DNA of 64,000 nt from Fragilaria crotonensis (GCA_022925895.1 JAKSYS010000020.1:62001-126000), one strand, 5' to 3'; shown: positions 22,809 through 35,948, numbered from the stretch's first letter. Numbers and translations are program-made. The notes: a model not told the origin generated them from the letters alone.

Positions 22809-24317
22809 ATGGAGTTTCCGCCAGGTTCTTCCGATGAATCCTCTGACAATGATCGAGTTATGGACACTGATAAGGAAGATCTATATCGAATATTGGATTC
22901 TTTCCCTTTGAGTGAAGCTGAATTGGAGATGTTGTTAGCGATTAAAGATAGGCTGACTAAAGCTGACTGCTCAGTCAGCTCGGTGATGGGCCATCTGGAC
23001 GCTGTTTCTACTTTTGTGGAATCTTGGCTATTACCGGAACAATTTCTCGGGACATTTTTCAAAACAGCAGTATCTGCCGTGTTCGTTATTGGGGCCCCTC
23101 TCGATCAGATGGAAAAGTGGACATACTTGGAAGCAACAGTGACTTGCTTAGGCAGACGCGGGCCACGGTATATGAATGATCTCTTGTTTTCATATTGTCG
23201 CAGCAATGATGGGAGCGATGAAGTTAGAACAGAAAAGGTTCTCAACCTCGTCTATCGCATCGTCCTTGCATCCCACCTCCTACGCGTGGGTTTGCCAGAC
23301 ACCGAAGTCCCTAGGAATGCCCCGTCAGCTTGGACAGCATCATTGTCGACTGAATATGTATCTCGCAGGAGATTTTTGGAATGGATCTCAACTTTCATGC
23401 CCTTTATGTACACTGCGGCCTCTACCATGTTTCACTGCGTTTTTCTTTCACCCAACCACTCAAATTTTCAACCACAAGCTTTCTCCCTTCCTCAACTTGA
23501 TGCTGAAACGCTGTTTTGGACAAATCCTTGGGAAGCTATACCAGTCTCTCTCGCATGCCACTCTTTCAGTATGTGCGGACAGGTAATCTGACGAGAACAA
23601 TTCATCCTTGCTGTCTATATGCGTTGTTCCAAAACTAACATTTTCTTTGATTCGCAGTGGCGTCGTTTGTACTCGAGTAACGAGGATAGCTTTTCTTTCC
23701 GAGCCTTCGCCAATGCCTTGATTGGCTACAATGGTCCCACTTTCCTCTTGATTAAGTCCACCATGGGCGATACGATTGGCTTCTATTCCGATTCTGCCTG
23801 GAAGTATTCAAGTGGCTGGTATGGAGGATGCTGATAGTTTCCTCTTCTGCGCTCAACCGTTCGGTTTCTTCCATCCCACTGGAAAGGAACGACATTCCAA
23901 TACCTCTGTTTGCCGCCTTCGCATCGAGATAAGGATTTGAAAGGACTGGCTATCGGAGGCATAAGCGCCCATTGTCCTCGGCTGCATTTGACGGAGTCAT
24001 TGGAACACTGTCGAGCTTCGGCGGTGGATGCGACATTCGAAAACGGTCCGCTCTTGTCAGATGAGCTACAGTCACATTTCGACGTCGACCTTCTAGAGGC
24101 GTTCGCGGTTAATGCGTCAGAAAGCGCGTACAGGAATCATCGAAAGAGCGGCGACCTTCAAGTAGCTGTTCACGAAGCGACGCGAAAGCACGCCGCGAAA
24201 GTGGACAGAGGCCAATTTGTCGATGATTTTGTGGCGGGTGCGTTCCTCAACAAGGGATTTAAGCACCGCGAGCATACTAGCGGACGCCTCGATTTCAAGG
24301 ACGACGGGGCTAGATAA
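22809..24317 (+). CDS. TLDc-domain protein, two exons
   Basis: TLDc proteins are linked to oxidative-stress resistance and V-ATPase regulation in other eukaryotes; the role here is inferred. ATG at 22809 in ACCATGG context starts an acidic N-terminus. A helical region of about 230 residues follows, in the position of the EF-hand-like region of TLDC1/MEAK7-type proteins. A 75-bp intron (23583-23657, GTAATC to TTCGCAG) precedes the TLDc domain: WRRLYSSNEDSFSFRAFANAL, GYNGPTFLLIKS, WKYSSGWYGG, then DSFLFCAQPFGFFHPTG, FQYLCLPP, GLAIGGISA and FENGPLLSDELQSHFDVDLLEAFAV. Two one-base losses (about 23830 in a G run, about 23895 in a T run) shift the frame within this otherwise well-kept domain and are probably consensus errors. 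The basic C-terminus stops at 24315-24317, 49 bp from the UBR gene's stop. Confidence 0.83.
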
Positions 24318-24366
24318 CGAGAAATAACATCCCAGTATTGTACTATCTCTGCATCGGATCAAGTAA

Positions 24367-27300
24367 CTAATACCAGTTATCGCGTATGACTCGATCAGAG
24401 GTCGACCGAATTTGGGCAACTTCTCTTGGCACCCCTTGCCGCCAGAGTCTCAAGAGCTTTGTAACGAGCTTCATTCAAGAAGAGAGGGCGTCCACGACGT
24501 AGACCTGGATCCTCTTCACCATGCTGGTCAACGTAAATACTAGCAGAGTAGGCAGATTTGTTGTTGTGCATGAGAAGCACCGTGCATTTCTGAACGAGAA
24601 AGAAGATACCAATCCCAGAGCCAGTGTACCTTGCGTGCAAGGTACAGGTTCCCGGGGGTCGAGCCTGAAGGGGTAGCAAGTCAGCGCAAGAAGTCTACGG
24701 CAAACCACTCGGGGAGACCTGCTTGCCACTTACCGATCGATTGTAGGTCCGCCGTGGTGAACCCGACCGCATAACGGTTCCAGTGAGAAGGCAGATGGCA
24801 GTTTCAGCACTACCGCCATCGTCGGAGTCGTCGACGCTGGAGCTATCTCGACCCTTTACTTTGTTCACAAGGCCGTACAGCTCCACAAAGGATTTCGGGA
24901 GTCGAACGAGGCAATTAGTCGGCGAATCTTGTTGATAGAAAGTGTGAGTAAGGAGCCAGTCTTCGCAATTAAGTTATGAAAGCAGATTATCCAACGCTCA
25001 CCTTTACGATGAATCAAACCCAGGTGACTGAGATCTCTCATAAGAAGGCTAGCCGATTCGACTTCGAACGGCACTCCTCGTGTCCCAGGCCCGATTAACT
25101 GAGCGCCCAATATACTTGGTTGATGTGGAATGATGGGTGATCTCGAAACAAAGGCGAATTCCTTCTCAGCATCTCGGAGCCGATTTCCTGGTGCAGACCC
25201 TCCTTCATAACTCCCATCTTCCGAGGAGTCGTCGCAGAGTTCTGTTCCAGCTGAATTTCGACCAATACCCGATGTGTCCCCAGTGACTTGCTCTCCAAAC
25301 CCGACCATTTCTTCTTCTGAGTTCTCTGTGTCCATGTCCTCAACCATCAACGGTCCCCGCAAATCTGCAAGATCGTCTTGAGCCAACACCTCAACATGGT
25401 CTGTGTTCGCATCGAGCATTACCTGGTCTTCGTCGCCACTGTCACCCAAATTACTGTAGGGGTATTGAGCCTTATCCATCGATCCGGATCGTTCGTCGAT
25501 CTTCCCAGGCTCGTGAACCGGAACAGATTTGAACGTGATGCTAGGATCAATGAGAGAAATGACGGTGTTACCTCGAGATCCGTGGTGCAACTCGTGAACT
25601 TTCACACCGTGAAGCCACTTATCTATCAATTTCATCCAAATCATCTCAGCATTACCTAGGTTTTGCGCTTGGCTGATGATGAAAGACGGCAAAGGACCCC
25701 CGAGTTCCCTCACTAACAAAAAACCGTCTTCGTAGGTCATCAAATCGTCATGAAATAGAACATGATCGAGTGCCTTGTCCTCTGGATTCTCGGCCACATA
25801 ATCTATCCCTCCTTTCTTCTGTCTCTGACGGATGGCGCTCGAGCAAGCGCGGAGCAACAGCACCAGCGACCTACCGAAGGGAAGGATCGCTCTGCCGACA
25901 GCACCATGATACTTTGATGGAGCGATGACATCCACGCGAGGTGCAACTACCTTCTTGGCATCGATTGACGTTGTGCATGCACTGCAGTACCAGTAGAGCT
26001 CAGATAAGGCTTTTCCTTCAGTATCGATCTCAGACTCTAGCCAGAAGTCGAGGAGATAGTCCTCGTCATCACCAGCAGAAGGCAGCTCAAACCCGAGAGG
26101 TGTAACGATCGCCTGAACCATTCTCGCTGTCAGCAGAGTCCGCGCTGCAAGGAGCAGGTCGGCACTGGAAGGTAAAGAATCAACACCATTCCCGAGCATA
26201 CTGGCGAATACTGCGCCTGCCAATGTGTTCAAATCCCATGCCAGCAGAGGAATATACAGGAAGGCTGCTGCAACGCCTGGGCGAAAAGGGATCGCCACAT
26301 CACTGGATACTCCCGATGTACTTGAACTCATAGTTCCCCACCCACGCGGTAGTGTTGGTATCGAGTTGTTTGCTCGTGCAAGAACTTGGCGTATTGCCAA
26401 CGGTGTTGGTGGTTCGCTTGGATCATCGTCGTTTGGTTTTTGACTTCCATCATCGGTTACCTCCGCGTGTATGCCCTTCACAATCCACATCGCTGCAGCA
26501 CATGCTCTTGCTTCGTGACGCTGTGAAAGCATGCCATCCCTTGCAACGTGACAAGGTGTCCCTGAGATCAACGCTGTCAGCTGACTCCAGTGAATCAGTT
26601 TTCCTTATCAGTCTCCTTTGCATTGTATGGCGAAACGCGCAGCATCAGGACTCTCCCAAAGGATGTCGCTCAAACAGGACCCTATGATCGAAAACCCATT
26701 AGAGGGGCTCGTCGACGGAAGGGCTCTTTCCATTTCTTTCAATAGCACATCGAACAAACCAGAAGCTGCCGTCATCGTTCGTCTCAGCTCCATCACCATC
26801 GGATGGGCATCCTTTGATTCACGAGTGTACTTCGACCAGGGGTCGCTAGTCTGCGAGATGATGCCAAATGGGGTGGCCTCCTGTACGCTTCGGGAAGATG
26901 CCTCAGCGGACGCAGCACCGTGTCCTAGCGCAGCCCAAGCAATATGTTGCTGACGAAGCAAGCTCATCAAATCCTTTACGCTCGACCCTGCATCTGTGAA
27001 CTGATCGGAATCCTCGTAATCCCAGCGAGAGATAGCCTTATGCCAACGCTGCTGTTTCCTCTTCTTCGCAGCAGTGGCTCGTTCCCACGGAACAGTCATT
27101 CCCTGACGGAGATGTTCCCCAAATTGCATGAGAGCTTGCTGTCCAATAGGGCTATACATGTCGCTGCTTGATGGCATCGGTTTGGTCAATGCGAACCTCA
27201 GGGATTCCACACCTCTCGCAATATCGCTCGTCTGTGCCTCTTTCTTGGATACTCCATCTTCTTTGCTCCTTCTGGGATCCCTTGCACACCTGTCTCTAGG

Positions 27301-30300
27301 AATCAATATATTCGATAGCTGCTTACATAAGGGGCAAAGGAACTCTCCATCGTCTATGTTAGCAGCGAACCTCCCGTCGTAAGGTTGCTCCCCAGCTGCG
27401 CGCTGGTGCAGAGACAAGGTGTGTGTTTCCACACACTTCAAATGCGCCGCATGACCGCACTGTCGGATGATTGGGCGAGTGCTGCCCCACCTCGTGTTCG
27501 TGAAGCACAGGCTCGACAACGGACTCAAAATAACATAGCCTTCCGAGGATTGCACACTTGCCCATCCCTCGGTGGCCATGTGTTGACCACTTAAACTGCT
27601 GTCGATGTGCCGCACGAAAACTCTTCGTGAAAGCACATCGTATACATCTGACACTGTGGTTGATACGACAGTGACAATGCTTCCTGTTGGAAGACAAACC
27701 AGGGGTTCTGAGTCCATAGCTTGTGTCTTCCGCAGCTGACAACCGCGATGCCCGGCAACTCTGTAGGTCACATAGAGCACGTCTGAGGAGGAGGCCTCGC
27801 TAGCCAACCTCCTTTCTGCGTATCTTGATCGTTGTACATGACCCAGATAGCCAAGTGGTCCATTGTTTTCTCCGTCAGTGTCGTCACACCGACAGATAAT
27901 GCACAAGTCGCCTTCTTCGTGGTCGACGTCCACTTTACTTCCAGATACCGAATCTGTCGGGGCGATGGTGGCTGCGAAGGCGTACTGTTTCTGTTTCATC
28001 ATCGCCATTACTCGATCTTGTGCGGCTTTCCGCGCTTCTTTACTCTTTGCGCTCATCTTCTCAGATTCATCTGCATCAGATTTTTCATCTTCTTTGGGCC
28101 AGAGATCTGGAATGCCAAAGAGCATTCCCATTACTGTCTCTCTGGTGTCATCGGAAATAATCCATGGCTCGACTGTCGGTGTAGAAGTTAACGCCCCAAC
28201 AGGGCGTATTGGAACGCCCAAAGAAGCGCTGCGAGTAGCAGCACCTACACTTGGTGCGCCGTCGACTAGTGCGTAAACAAAGCGAAGAAGCCACTTCAAG
28301 CCACTTTCTGTCAGAGCCCGAGCGCCACCGTGACCTTCATCCCTCGCCGAGTCAGAGCGAGAGCCGGATGCGTCGTCTTTTCCACTACTCGATCTATGTT
28401 CATAGAGAGCAATCATCAGCCCGAGTAGCGAACCACGGTTCTTTCCAGTCCCCTTCGATGGTAACGGGCCGTCGGGAAACGGACGTAAAGCCCATGCATC
28501 AGCAAGGCTTTCGGGAACGTGGATGAGCCTAGCGAGGTATTTATTGATTGATAATCCAGACGACAATGACTTGGCGTCGTCGTCCAAGTCAGGCTGTAGT
28601 CGATGCAAAGACGCGCATTCTTCAAGAGTGTGAACTTGAAGAGTCAACAGTTGCAAAAATTCAAGACACGATACGGAGGAAGCAGCAACCACAGCCGGCG
28701 AAAACGGCTCACTGGACCCGTCACCTGACTTCCTGCTTAACGAAGACGAGGCGCGCTGGAACGACCTAGGGTTGAATCCGGTGGTTGGTACAGAGACCGC
28801 GCTTTCGTAGGCAGGCCACACACCGGCCAAGGCCTCAGCCTCATCCTTGACTTCGCTCTCGTCATCCACCTTTCCGGATGCGGTAGGTTCTGGAGGAGGC
28901 AACCATGAGCCTCCAGTGACTGCGAATAGTAGCGCTCGACGAATCGCGGCATCCATACCTGGAAGATGAAGTAAGAGGCGACACGGCAAAAAACGAGGAT
29001 GTGCTTTCGGCGGCGAGCACACAATTGGCAGACTAACACCATCGGGTTTCGAGGGGTTCAAGGCGATGGCCTTTGCTTTGCGCAACCGCGACACTGTATC
29101 CATCGCATGCTGGTGGTCCTGGCGTCGCAAGTGATAGAACGTTGGGTCGTACTCATCACAACAGTCTGCTCGCAACTCGTACGCTGATGGCCCTGATGTC
29201 GCTCGAGCAGACCCTTGATTCTTCTGCTGTCCTACCTGCCGTAACACTTCGGTAAAGAGCTCGCCAAGCGCGCCACCGCCCGACCCTCCACCAGAAATTC
29301 CCGCACTCTCATCCCTTCTACTAGATGCGCTTGTGGCTGCTTCCATGGCCTCACTGTGAGATCTTGGCTCAGCAGCTAAAGCATGCAAGAGCTCCCTGCG
29401 TAAACTGTCACGAAGCGAGGCGTCATCGTTGGGAGATACAGGCGGTGGCGAAGGAAGCTCAGTGACAAGTATACTCATCGTCGTGAAGAATGAATCGGAC
29501 AGGGCAACAGCTTGCTCAGGGTCTTGTAATCTGGGGGGGTTCACCCACGTCCCTGAATATGTGCTGGTCGGACTTGATCCCATTCCTCGAACCCTTCGCT
29601 CCGGGTCGCACAGGTAACCGTCCATGCTGAATCTGCTGATGAGCAAAGAGAACACTCTCCGAGCCCCGAGCCCAATGCTAAGTCCGGCAGCAGACAATTG
29701 TACCAACGTTATGTCGAGATCTCGAAATGACCGACAAAGAGGTGAACTTGAATAATTAAGGGCCATGCCAGCAGTAGCACTTCCATTTCTGGCCCACAAA
29801 TGACGTTCTATTTGTTGCGCAGCAGCAAGGCATCGGATGGGATGATCAGCTAGGGAGTGAACAATCTTCGCCGATGCTATGTTGGCGGAAACATTCTTTG
29901 CCCGGGATCGCCTTTTCTGGGCTTCTGTGGACGAGCAGTCTGGACCTGCTGACCAAGCCACGCGGCAATTCGAGGATCGAAGTGTAGGCCTGATCAGAAC
30001 GGCCAGCGCATTGTTACCGGATTGTTCTGACGATCGAGCCCGGTAGTCGTCATCGAGAACAGGAATTTTCCACCACCCTTGAGGATCTGATTTTCGAATT
30101 GAAGGCGGAACAGGGACATAACAGACACTGCGAACACACTTAGCCAGTGACCTATGCAGTGGCAAATGAAATGACAAGGTGTCACCTCCGAGTGGAGAAT
30201 GGGGAATTCGCAGCCAATCAGCCATTGCAGGACCGCTTCGTGGAACCTCACCTTCTGTACCTACTGTGCGATGTTGACGGTGCGCCCCTTCCAGCCGTAG

Positions 30301-33300
30301 CGCACTCTCGATCAGCTCCAGTTGCGCTTCTGTCATTTTCACACCAGTTGCGCAGGACAAAGCCAAGGAGCTAACAGTAGTAGAGCCTGAGGTGGGAAGA
30401 GCATCAGCAACGGTCTCCGGTACCTCTCCCAGCTGCGAACTTGACACATGAAGGGTGCTGCGTTGCAAGGCTTCGACTTGCGAGTGATCCATTGCACCAT
30501 GACCTCCAGGAGGCAAGGGCAATCCGGTTTCTAGTGTTCCCTCACGATAGAGCCAGAGCTTCAACTCCCGGAGTAAAGCCGTGAAAAGATTTCCCATGGC
30601 GTCACGAATACTTTGGAGATGAGCCCCATCATCTGAAAAAGGCGCGAGTTGTGCACTGGAAGCATTCGTTAGACTTTCCGTGAGAGCGTCACGCGTACCA
30701 GCGAAGTTGAGACTTAAGCCGAAGGCTTCCAACCACCTGTTTTGTTCATATTCAACGTGCCCCCCGGCTATCTTTCGCTTCTGCGGATCCATTCCCTGTG
30801 CAGTTCTAAGCAATCTGCAGTAAACCGTTGGGAATGTCAGGCAATTGTCAAGAAGCGCTGAAGAAGAATCGCCGTGGTTCGAAGCCACGGGATAGACGGG
30901 GTAACGCTGCGGAAAAAGGAGACGAAATGCGGTGCCGGGAGTTTCTGTGATGTACTCGAGATCCCTCAGTAAGTGTGGCAGGCGCTTGTGTCGAGTAGAT
31001 CTGGAGTCCAGAAAGCCATCATCAGGAGCTGCAGGTAGTTGAACTGACAAAGGATGTTCACCAGCTTGGTATGTTAGTGCAGGCAGCAATGAATCATTAG
31101 CCCGATCAGTCATATCGTCGTCGTTAGTATTTGTTGGGGTGTTGTTCAGGATCATGTTGACTTCCTTGGTTGATCCTAACAAATTGGTATGGATACATCT
31201 GAGCACAGCGTGTGCGATCGGCAACGCAAAAACACCGATTGGAGCAACTTCGCCAATGCAATGGCCACCTTGGTCCGACGTTAGGAGCTTCTCAGTTGCA
31301 CCGAAGTTGCCGAGAGCCCTGACTAGGCTTCCTGCGGTGAATATCTGCACAGTGAAACCAAGGGGGGTGTCGGTTTCGGTACCAACACCAGCACAGAAAA
31401 GAGTGCTCAGCGGACGATATGCTACAGCTCCTAAGGCTGCGGCGAAGCGGCACTTGAACCGAGAATCAACTAGCAAGGACAGGAAAAGGGCATGCAAAGC
31501 GCTTCGAAGTTGCTTCGTTGGATATGGATCGAGCAGCAACAGCATTACAACAGGCGACATCGGCGCCCTAAACGACGAGGTAGCCAAAAGGTTCCTCCAT
31601 GCCATGGGATTTGGAAGAGGGGGTTGTTCTTGAGTCAGGTTCTCAACCCGAAGCGTCCCCACACCACTGATCATGTGCAACCCGGGGATCTTATGCGGAT
31701 ACATACTTGTCAAGATCAGCTCAGATTCTTGTTGTTTTCGTAGATCAGTGTCTACAACATACACGTGTTCTGACAGCTGATTTGGCATAACCTCAGCAAT
31801 CTCGTCACAGCTGTCAGTCATAATGCGGTAGAGGACCTGGTGTTTGCTTTGCAGCGACACTCCATCACCGAAAGTAGACGGAAGCGTTCCCCACAAAGAG
31901 TGGGGCGATTTCCGATATTTACGTGCTGGCAGTCTGTACGGCACCCCTCCATAAAACGATGGATCTGTGCCCGTAAGTCGAACAAACTGTTCCCGGTTGA
32001 TTTGTCTGCCATAACGATGCAAGCTCTCCGCCTCGTCTCTGGTCAAGTAGCTTGACCTCAACTGGGGCGGGAAAGCATAGAAGCGACGCCGGCAGGTTGA
32101 CATGTCGTCTTCCCCGTCGACCATGGAAGCCCAAACTGGAATCATTCGAGGCTCATGCCACACATGTATCCCGCCCAAATCTTGATCGCTAGATACTTGA
32201 ACGAGAGCCTGGACGACAATCGCAGCCGCCGATGGATGAGCGGCAGCTATTTCAGTCAACCAAGCCGTCAAAGCCCGAGCCCTGTGCTCTGCGTCAACTT
32301 GAGCTGTGCTTACAACTGCGCAATGCAATCCTCTTGACTTCAGCTGACGATACCCATGCATCGCGGCGGTGAGACTTGTGTACGACTTGACGGTTACTTG
32401 ACCATCTGAATCTACGTGATGGGTCATGTCATTCGCATCTTCTCGGTGAGGAACTAGTGGCATAGCTACGTCACCAACAGAGCGACGATGTCGCGAATCG
32501 TGTAGTGCTTCGATGACTTCTTCGAAGGTGTGAACGTCATCGTTGTGAAGCCGGAGCTCTAAGCGATAACCACGCGGCAGCGCTTCTTGGCCGTTGATCA
32601 CATTGTCGGGCGTAATCTTTGGTTGCTTCCCATAGTACTCTTCGTTGTGAATTGCAACATTTAAGATTTTGCAGGCTTCATCGGCCCAACGCATCCTCCA
32701 CTGAATGGGATCTGCGCCAATGCCAGCTCCGTCGGCAGCATCTACCAACGCATTGACTGCTGCACCCACTACTACGCCCAAGGCTGCTGACACTTTTGGG
32801 GGTAACTGAGTCGGTGGTTGCTGGAGTGTATCGAGACCCTCTTTTAGTCCGCGAAGCGCCATTTTGACTGCTTCCTGAGGATCATCCTCAGATTCTGTGG
32901 ATTGCGGCGCCCCGATGGGTCGGTGAAGCGGACAGCAGCCTTCAATTCTCCAAGCCTCGGCATCTCCACAGTCGCAACATCCTCCTGGTGTCGTTCGGTG
33001 AAAGTAAACTTCATGACCGTCGTGATTGGAGTTATGAAAGCATGTGTCGCAAATGACGCAGGTGGGGTCAGTCTGACATGTTCTGCAATTCCAGGCAATG
33101 TCACCCCTTTTAAAGACATAGCCGCACGGTCTAGGCTTGCCTGAAGCTCCAGAACTCGTATGCGCGGCCTCGGCTTCCTGCAAAATACGCTTAAGCATTC
33201 CTGCAGCAGTTGATTCTTGAACACTGACTGACGATGGGAGTTTCTGATCATAGATGTCTTGTTCTGAGGCCGGTATCACTTCTTTTGACTGATCATGATG

Positions 33301-33675
33301 ATGCAGAATCATCGTATCAGCCCACTTGCGAACAGAGCTCGAGGGAACTCCAGTAAGTCTTCCAAACACTGCACCAGCCAATACGGATAAGGAGGGCAAA
33401 TAGCGGGGGGTCGCGGGGTCTTTGCTGTAGATAAGAGTGTACAGACGCAGCCGATCGTCAGCAGCTTTAGCATTGACGACCAATATATCAGGGGTCAATA
33501 CTCTTCGTCGTGAGGCGGACCGAGGCGTTGTAGGGGGCGGCTGCACATTCGAGTAGCTAATCAGGTCATACCAATCGGATGCACATCCCTTCGCAGTGAT
33601 ACCACCCGGACAGAAGTTGAGGTACGCCGGTGCTGGGAAGCTACCCGAGGACTCGCTGGAGACCGAACTGTTCAT
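24367..33675 (-). CDS. UBR-type N-recognin E3 ubiquitin ligase (UBR1/PRT6-like), about 3,050 residues
   Basis: These ligases bind destabilising N-terminal residues and ubiquitinate the protein. The main frame runs from ATG at 33675 for about 2,355 codons: UBR box at residues about 183-252 (PCGYVFKRGDIAWNCRTC through CCPLHRP), a ClpS-like segment at about 365-450 (LELRLHNDDVHTFEEVIEAL), and a long helical middle. A RING-H2 module follows at about 1925-2115 (CIICRC, CGHAAHLKCVETH, CPLCKQL). The frame then slips near 26600 by two compensating one-base changes and continues for about 565 codons. A 69-bp intron (24665-24733) precedes the conserved UBR C-terminal domain: GTCTLHARYTGSG, SIYVDQHGEEDPGLRRGRPL, LNEARYKALE. 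After another slip near 24440 it ends IRSTSDRVIRDNWY at TAG 24367-24369. A further slip lies near 24880. The ends match the family, so the gene should be functional. Confidence 0.9.
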
Positions 33676-34045
33676 GACCTAAGCGCGGAACTAAAGAACC
33701 CGCTAGCCGATGAAACCAACTTGAACCCACTGTCCTGAACCTTTCCTTTCAGTAGCTAGGACACACCGCTTGATAATCAAGACGGCCGAGCAGCACAGGA
33801 TGAAACGTGTCGAAGGCAGCGGAGTGAAGGAGAAGCGTGCAAGAATTTGGTATCTGTAACGTGTAGTGGTAACCTATCATACCACCATGTACTTACGATC
33901 TATTTACGCTCAAACGCATACTATTACATGAATAGAGAATAGACTATGCATGTAATTCTTGTATGATACATGTACCTGGTACTATACTACCAGGTACTTG
34001 TACTCCAAGTACCTGGTACTCCGAGTACATCGTCATACTCGAGTA
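33676..34045. other. Upstream region of the UBR gene
   Basis: No coding frame. It contains a small hairpin (CTTGATAATCAAG near 33770) and, from about 33960, a GTAC-rich tract (GTACCTGGTAC and GTACTCCGAGTAC type units) that abuts the inverted-repeat element at 34046. Confidence 0.4.
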
Positions 34046-35076
34046 CAAATCCGATTAACTGTCAGTGATTTGACGTAATCGTGACATCATAGGAATCCTG
34101 GAAAAAGGAACTTACCCTTTTTTGATTTCATCTTCCAACGACAAATCGGGCACGCTCGCAAAGTAGCCGGCCGGCTATGTTGCCGTTTGGCCGTTCTGAA
34201 ATTTGAATTTGATTGGAAAGGGCGTTCCCGTAGGTGCCTACGAAGGTACGTAGAAACAGGTAGAAACGGTGATGTGCGTACTGTTACGCATCCGGATGTG
34301 CACAAAACCACAAATTTGTAATCCTTGACAATGGACCCTCAACTGCACACAGTTGAGGGTCTATTTCTCTTGTAGTTGACCCCTTTTTTTGCTTTTCTTT
34401 CTGTGTCTTTTTTAAATGTAGCAATTGTAGCCAGTCAGTTGTAGTGACAATGGGAGTGAAGCTGTTTAGCTTGATTTTCAATGCATTTTCTGGAAGGGTC
34501 TCAAATGACACCGTAGTACAAGCACTGGTATGGACGTACTGTAGTACCAGGTAGCCGGTAGTAGAAGAAGTAGTAGCATTCGTATCTACGTTCTGTCGTT
34601 GTACATGCAGCAGGTACTCCAGTACTGTATCCATAGTTCAGAGCCGTAGAAAATACATACACGGTACACAGTATACTGCAACTGTGCTACTGGCATACAG
34701 TCGAAGATATCCTCCTGTAGAAGTGCAGTATTGAAAGAACGTTGATCTGTCTTAAAAGTATTTGAGGAGCAATCGATTTGGAGCTCATAGGATCGTATCT
34801 GGGTATACCGGGACCTACTCGTAGTTGGCTGTTGCGTACACTTATTACCCAAATCCAGTTTTTAATGTAGGCATACATTCGTGGATAATGCATATGAGTT
34901 CAAATTACTGTCGTGACAGGGAGGGCCGGCGGCAGATGATAGCCGAGCGATTTTTGTCAGGAATAATTCTTAAATTCCCTTCCTTAATGGCTTCCACGTG
35001 GAGCTAAATTTTCTACGCCCGTCCTAAGTAACGTGTCGTACGATGACGTCAAATCACTGACAGATAATCGGATTTG
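34046..35076. mobile_element. Non-autonomous DNA transposon with 37-bp inverted ends (1.03 kb)
   Basis: 34046-34082 (starting CAAATCCGATTA) and the reverse complement of 35040-35076 agree at 35 of 37 positions. The interior has no transposase. It holds GTAC-rich sequence and short frames, including an 74-aa minus-strand ORF with one CPIC motif that I do not believe in. No target duplication is visible at the exact edges, so superfamily is unassigned. Confidence 0.72.
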
Positions 35077-35530
35077 CCAATTATTTTTACCAAATCGAGT
35101 CGAGTCTGGACTCAGTCCAGACTGAGTCCGGACTGAACCAATAAAATAACCCGAGTTATTTTACTACTTCCCTTTAATAACTGGAGTTATTTTTACAACT
35201 TCGTCCGGTAGACCGATCACCTCTGGTAGTGCAGTAATGTAGTTCGTACCGCGAGTAACAATAACTCAAGGTGTATGACTCTGAGAATGCATACTCTGAT
35301 CTCGCGGAGTACGAGTACATGGAGTACCTGGTATGTACAATACCAGTACTTGGTGTCCTTGATGAAAAGCATGGACGACTAGTAGTACGTACTCCGAGTA
35401 GTACGTAGTACGTAGTACGTAGTACCTGGTACTTGTACTCCGAATACAAAGTACAAGTAGATGTACTTCGGGTAGACTGGTACCCCAGGTACTTGCACTC
35501 TTATCCTTGGTGCTATACTTGGGTTACAAT
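35077..35530. repeat. Palindrome- and GTAC-rich intergenic tract
   Basis: Includes an AGTCTGGACT / AGTCCAGACT inverted pair around one base (about 35103-35123), followed by AGTCCGGACT (35125-35134). A GAGTTATTTT repeat pair lies at 35150-35190. A dense run of GTAC units (about 35290-35520) contains tandem GTACGTAGTAC. No gene seen. Confidence 0.5.
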
Positions 35531-35948
35531 CAGGGATGCGCAGCAAAAAAACGATCGTGTTGCAATACATATATTGCAATATAATATTACCAATATATTG
35601 TATTGGTCGGTCCAACAATACCAATGCATTGTATTGTATTGTTACCTCTTGACAATACAAATCTATTGTACAATATATTGTACCTGGTACACCACTTTCA
35701 TACGTTCTGATGCATTAAATCCGACTGAAAAAAGGACAATATTTTGATATATATTGTATTGGCTACCGGTAGTTCAACAATATCAAGAATATGTTGTGTT
35801 GGTGGCAACTTATATTGCAATATATTGTATTGGTGGTACCGTATATTGCAATATATTGTATTGGTGGTAACGTAGCTATATTGCAATATACTTATTGTTC
35901 ATATTCAAAACCACCAATACGATAACAATACAATTGTGCGCATCCCTG
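35531..35948. mobile_element. hAT-like MITE (418 bp) with internal ATTGTATTGG repeats
   Basis: Inverted ends CAGGGATGCGCA (35531-35542 and 35937-35948) start with the CAGGG typical of hAT elements. Flanking octamers GTTACAAT and TTTACAAG agree at six central bases, fitting a diverged 8-bp target duplication. The AT-rich interior carries several copies, in both orientations, of ATATTGCAATATATTGTATTGGTGGTA-like units. No coding capacity. Confidence 0.78.

Noticed and set aside
26585-26615. In-frame TGA TAA in the UBR gene as a possible selenocysteine or readthrough site
   Set aside because: Two stops in a row and a better reading with two compensating one-base changes; no structural reason for selenocysteine.
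26608-33251. Many 60-165 codon frames on either strand across the UBR gene
   Set aside because: Shadows of the long coding frame; no motifs of their own.
33750-33800. tRNA-like anticodon hairpin CTTGATAATCAAG
   Set aside because: No acceptor stem, D arm or GTTCRA T-loop at the right spacing on either strand.
34087-34311. 74-codon minus-strand ORF with CPIC motif, possible zinc finger
   Set aside because: Only one Cys pair, lies wholly inside the inverted-repeat element, no family recognised.
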